From Reinekea sp. G2M2-21 (GTDB lineage Bacteria; Pseudomonadota; Gammaproteobacteria; Pseudomonadales; Natronospirillaceae), in assembly GCF_015687175.1 (NCBI RefSeq), contig NZ_JADPQG010000002.1:1-64000 (forward strand): DNA of 64,000 nt, in the 5' to 3' direction. The notes under the pieces are model-generated. The model saw only the letters and a list, made by a program, of their open reading frames with translations. It was not told where the DNA came from and did no database searches. The position numbers and the translations under genes were made by a program. Of the stretch, positions 62,288-64,000 are shown piece after piece. Numbering within the stretch: position 1 is the first letter of the stretch; every line of letters starts with the position of its first letter.

Positions 62288-63913
62288 TCAAGGCCAAAGG
62301 ATAAAACCCAGGGCTACAAGACCCGCCAGCCACTGCCCCGCGCTTAAATTTGCCAGGGTATCTTGCAATGGCGCTTGCCACATCAGGGCGATCAGCACTC
62401 CAACAGCAAAGATCCTGCGCAGCACACGGCGATTTGCCCGATGCTCCTGTTGTTTCAGCAGTAATAACTCGCTTCGCAAGCGCTCATCAGCGGTCCCCAG
62501 TTTGCGCATTTGCAACAGAGTTTCGTGAATAAGATCCGGCATCTGCGGCGCTTTCGCCAACCAGCTGGGACCGTGTTGCACCAGCGCCTGCACAAAACGT
62601 TTCGGACCCACCTGCTCTTTTACCCAATTTTCCAAAAATGGTTTCGCCGTTTTCCATAGGTCCAATTGAGGGTAAAGCTGACGGCCCAAACCTTCAATAT
62701 TCAGCAGTGTTTTCTGCAGCAAAACCAGCTGTGGCTGTACGCTCATATCGAAGCGACGCGCTGTCTGAAACAGGCGGATTAACAATAAACCAAAGGAGAT
62801 TTCACTGATCGGTTTTTCAAAGATGGGTTCACACACACTGCGAATGGCAGCTTCGAATTCATTGACGCGGGTATTGGCCGGCACCCAACCGGACTCAACA
62901 TGAAGTTCGGCCACACGGTAGTAATCCCGATTAAAGAACGCCAACAGGTTCTGTGCCAGATAACTCTGGTCTTCCCGTGACAGCGAACCGACAATGCCAC
63001 AGTCGATTCCAATGTATTTAGGGATATCCGGATTGCTGATATCGACGAAAACATTACCTGGGTGCATGTCTGCGTGGAAAAAAGAATCGCGGAACACCTG
63101 TGAAAAGAATATCTCCACTCCGCGTTCGGCGAGCACCTTAAAATTGGTGTTGCTGGCCTTCAGTGTCTCAATATCGCTGACCGGCACGCCATAAATGCGT
63201 TCCAATACCAACACCTGTTTCCGGGTGTACTCCCAATAAACGACAGGCACATAGAGTTTGCCATCATCAATGGTATTGCGCCGTAACGTGGCGGCGTTCG
63301 CCCCTTCGCGCAGCAAATCAAGTTCATCCAGAATGGTTCGCTCAAATTCTTCCACGACTTCCAGTGGGCGCAGACGCTTGCCATCGGGAATCAGGTTCAT
63401 CAGACCGGCCATCATTTTCATCAACCGAACGTCTTTGCGTATCACCTTCTCGATGCCCGGGCGAATGACTTTTACAACCACCTTGTCGCCATTGGATAAA
63501 GTCGCCGTGTGCACCTGTGCAATAGACGCAGAAGCCAGCGGCTGCAGATCGAACTCGGCAAACAATTCAGCAATGGGTTTGCCCAGTTGCTGCTCCACTA
63601 TCCGTTGCGCCACTTCTCCGGCGAAAGGCGCCACCCGATCCTGCAGATAGGCCAGTTCATCCGCCATTTCCTCAGGCAGCAGGTCTCGTCGGGTAGACAG
63701 TATTTGACCGAATTTGATAAAGACAGGACCCAAACGCTCCAGCGCCAAGCGCAGGCGACGCCCCTCATTGTCTTTGGCGCGGAACACCCAGCGCAGCGGA
63801 AACAGCCAGAACAAAAAGGAAATAAACCAGGGCAGGGCTTGATGTTGCAGCAGGGTATCAAGCCGGTATCGACCAACTACCCAAATAATCCTGAGCGCGC
63901 GAAGAAAGTTCAT
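62288..63913 (-). CDS. ubiB: Ubiquinone biosynthesis kinase-like protein UbiB
   Basis: A 541-residue protein. The atypical ABC1 kinase core shows [21 protein letters not shown] (KxGQ motif) at about 68-88, [13 protein letters not shown] near 125, and [18 protein letters not shown] with D...[11 protein letters not shown]. Two hydrophobic C-terminal segments anchor it to the inner membrane. It supports coenzyme Q synthesis; its ATPase role is known from the family. Its ATG overlaps the stop codon of ubiJ (TAATG), so the two are coupled. Confidence 0.94.
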   Translation of the reverse strand: MNFLRALRIIWVVGRYRLDTLLQHQALPWFISFLFWLFPLRWVFRAKDNEGRRLRLALERLGPVFIKFGQILSTRRDLLPEEMADELAYLQDRVAPFAGEVAQRIVEQQLGKPIAELFAEFDLQPLASASIAQVHTATLSNGDKVVVKVIRPGIEKVIRKDVRLMKMMAGLMNLIPDGKRLRPLEVVEEFERTILDELDLLREGANAATLRRNTIDDGKLYVPVVYWEYTRKQVLVLERIYGVPVSDIETLKASNTNFKVLAERGVEIFFSQVFRDSFFHADMHPGNVFVDISNPDIPKYIGIDCGIVGSLSREDQSYLAQNLLAFFNRDYYRVAELHVESGWVPANTRVNEFEAAIRSVCEPIFEKPISEISFGLLLIRLFQTARRFDMSVQPQLVLLQKTLLNIEGLGRQLYPQLDLWKTAKPFLENWVKEQVGPKRFVQALVQHGPSWLAKAPQMPDLIHETLLQMRKLGTADERLRSELLLLKQQEHRANRRVLRRIFAVGVLIALMWQAPLQDTLANLSAGQWLAGLVALGFILWP

Positions 63914-64000
63914 TATTCGCGCTCCGACTGTTTAGCCTGCCATTGTTGTTCGAGGCGCCGTATTTTAGCGGCAATACGGTCGACATCTTGTCGCGCGGTC
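63913..64000 (-). CDS. ubiJ: C-terminal end of UbiJ (partial)
   Basis: The last 28 codons of a minus-strand gene that continues beyond the right edge of the window. The peptide contains [19 protein letters not shown] and ends QSERE, a coiled-coil tail as in UbiJ (SCP2 family accessory factor of ubiquinone synthesis). The assignment rests on this tail plus the stop-start overlap with ubiB, the normal ubiE-ubiJ-ubiB order. Confidence 0.7.
   Translation of the reverse strand, partial: TARQDVDRIAAKIRRLEQQWQAKQSERE

Overview
The window looks like chromosomal DNA of a marine-type gammaproteobacterium, probably near the Oceanospirillales (Saccharospirillum/Reinekea-like). This placement is an inference from gene content and order: ubiJ-ubiB-hisE-hit-tatABC, a ZapB-like gene-zapA with a 6S RNA-fau block nearby, pepP next to a YgfB family gene, and a secreted set made of a PKD/GH18 chitinase, a matrixin protease, an NLP-type cytolysin and a calcium-binding protein. 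No rRNA, tRNA, CRISPR array or complete insertion sequence was found.

Layout. 0-3 kb is accessory DNA: an integron-type attC site between two cassette ORFs (one SUKH/SMI1-like), an 80-bp tandem repeat of hairpins, and a short RadC-like protein with a degenerate metal site. 3-18 kb carries small enzymes and most of the secretome, separated by two gene-poor stretches (7.1-8.3 and 15.0-15.9 kb). 18-23 kb is a TetR-regulated RND efflux system. At 23.4 kb a hisC remnant and a LysR remnant meet head to head, each without its N-terminal part. 24-29 kb has an MFS carrier, a ModF-type double ATPase and two acetyltransferases. 29.7-39.7 kb is housekeeping: pepP-ygfB, zapB-like-zapA, 6S RNA-fau and an EVE protein, with a GABA shunt (gabD-gabT plus a LysR regulator) between zapA and the 6S RNA gene. 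39.7-42.5 kb has periplasmic copper and sugar proteins.

The region I would study first is 42.8-45.5 kb. A well-formed promoter drives a roughly 175-nt structured leader or small RNA ending in an intrinsic terminator. It is followed by the RNA ligase gene rtcB, a 316-residue protein of unknown function with an EEVQSD motif, and a 54-codon basic ORF whose own intrinsic terminator lies before its stop codon. A transcript ending there would be a nonstop mRNA, the arrangement known from the ribosome-rescue gene arfA. Together they suggest an RNA-repair and ribosome-rescue unit, which is inference.

45.5-51 kb holds an M48 protease/YbjQ operon, a persulfide dioxygenase-rhodanese fusion and an unusual fusion of a cyclic-nucleotide-binding domain to a CoA-acylating aldehyde dehydrogenase. 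51.3-53.6 kb is a two-gene unit whose first protein joins an ISL3-transposase-like N-terminus to three internal repeats. 53.7-64 kb returns to ordinary genes (hopJ, aroE, GGDEF-EAL, tatABC, hit, hisE, ubiB and the end of ubiJ).
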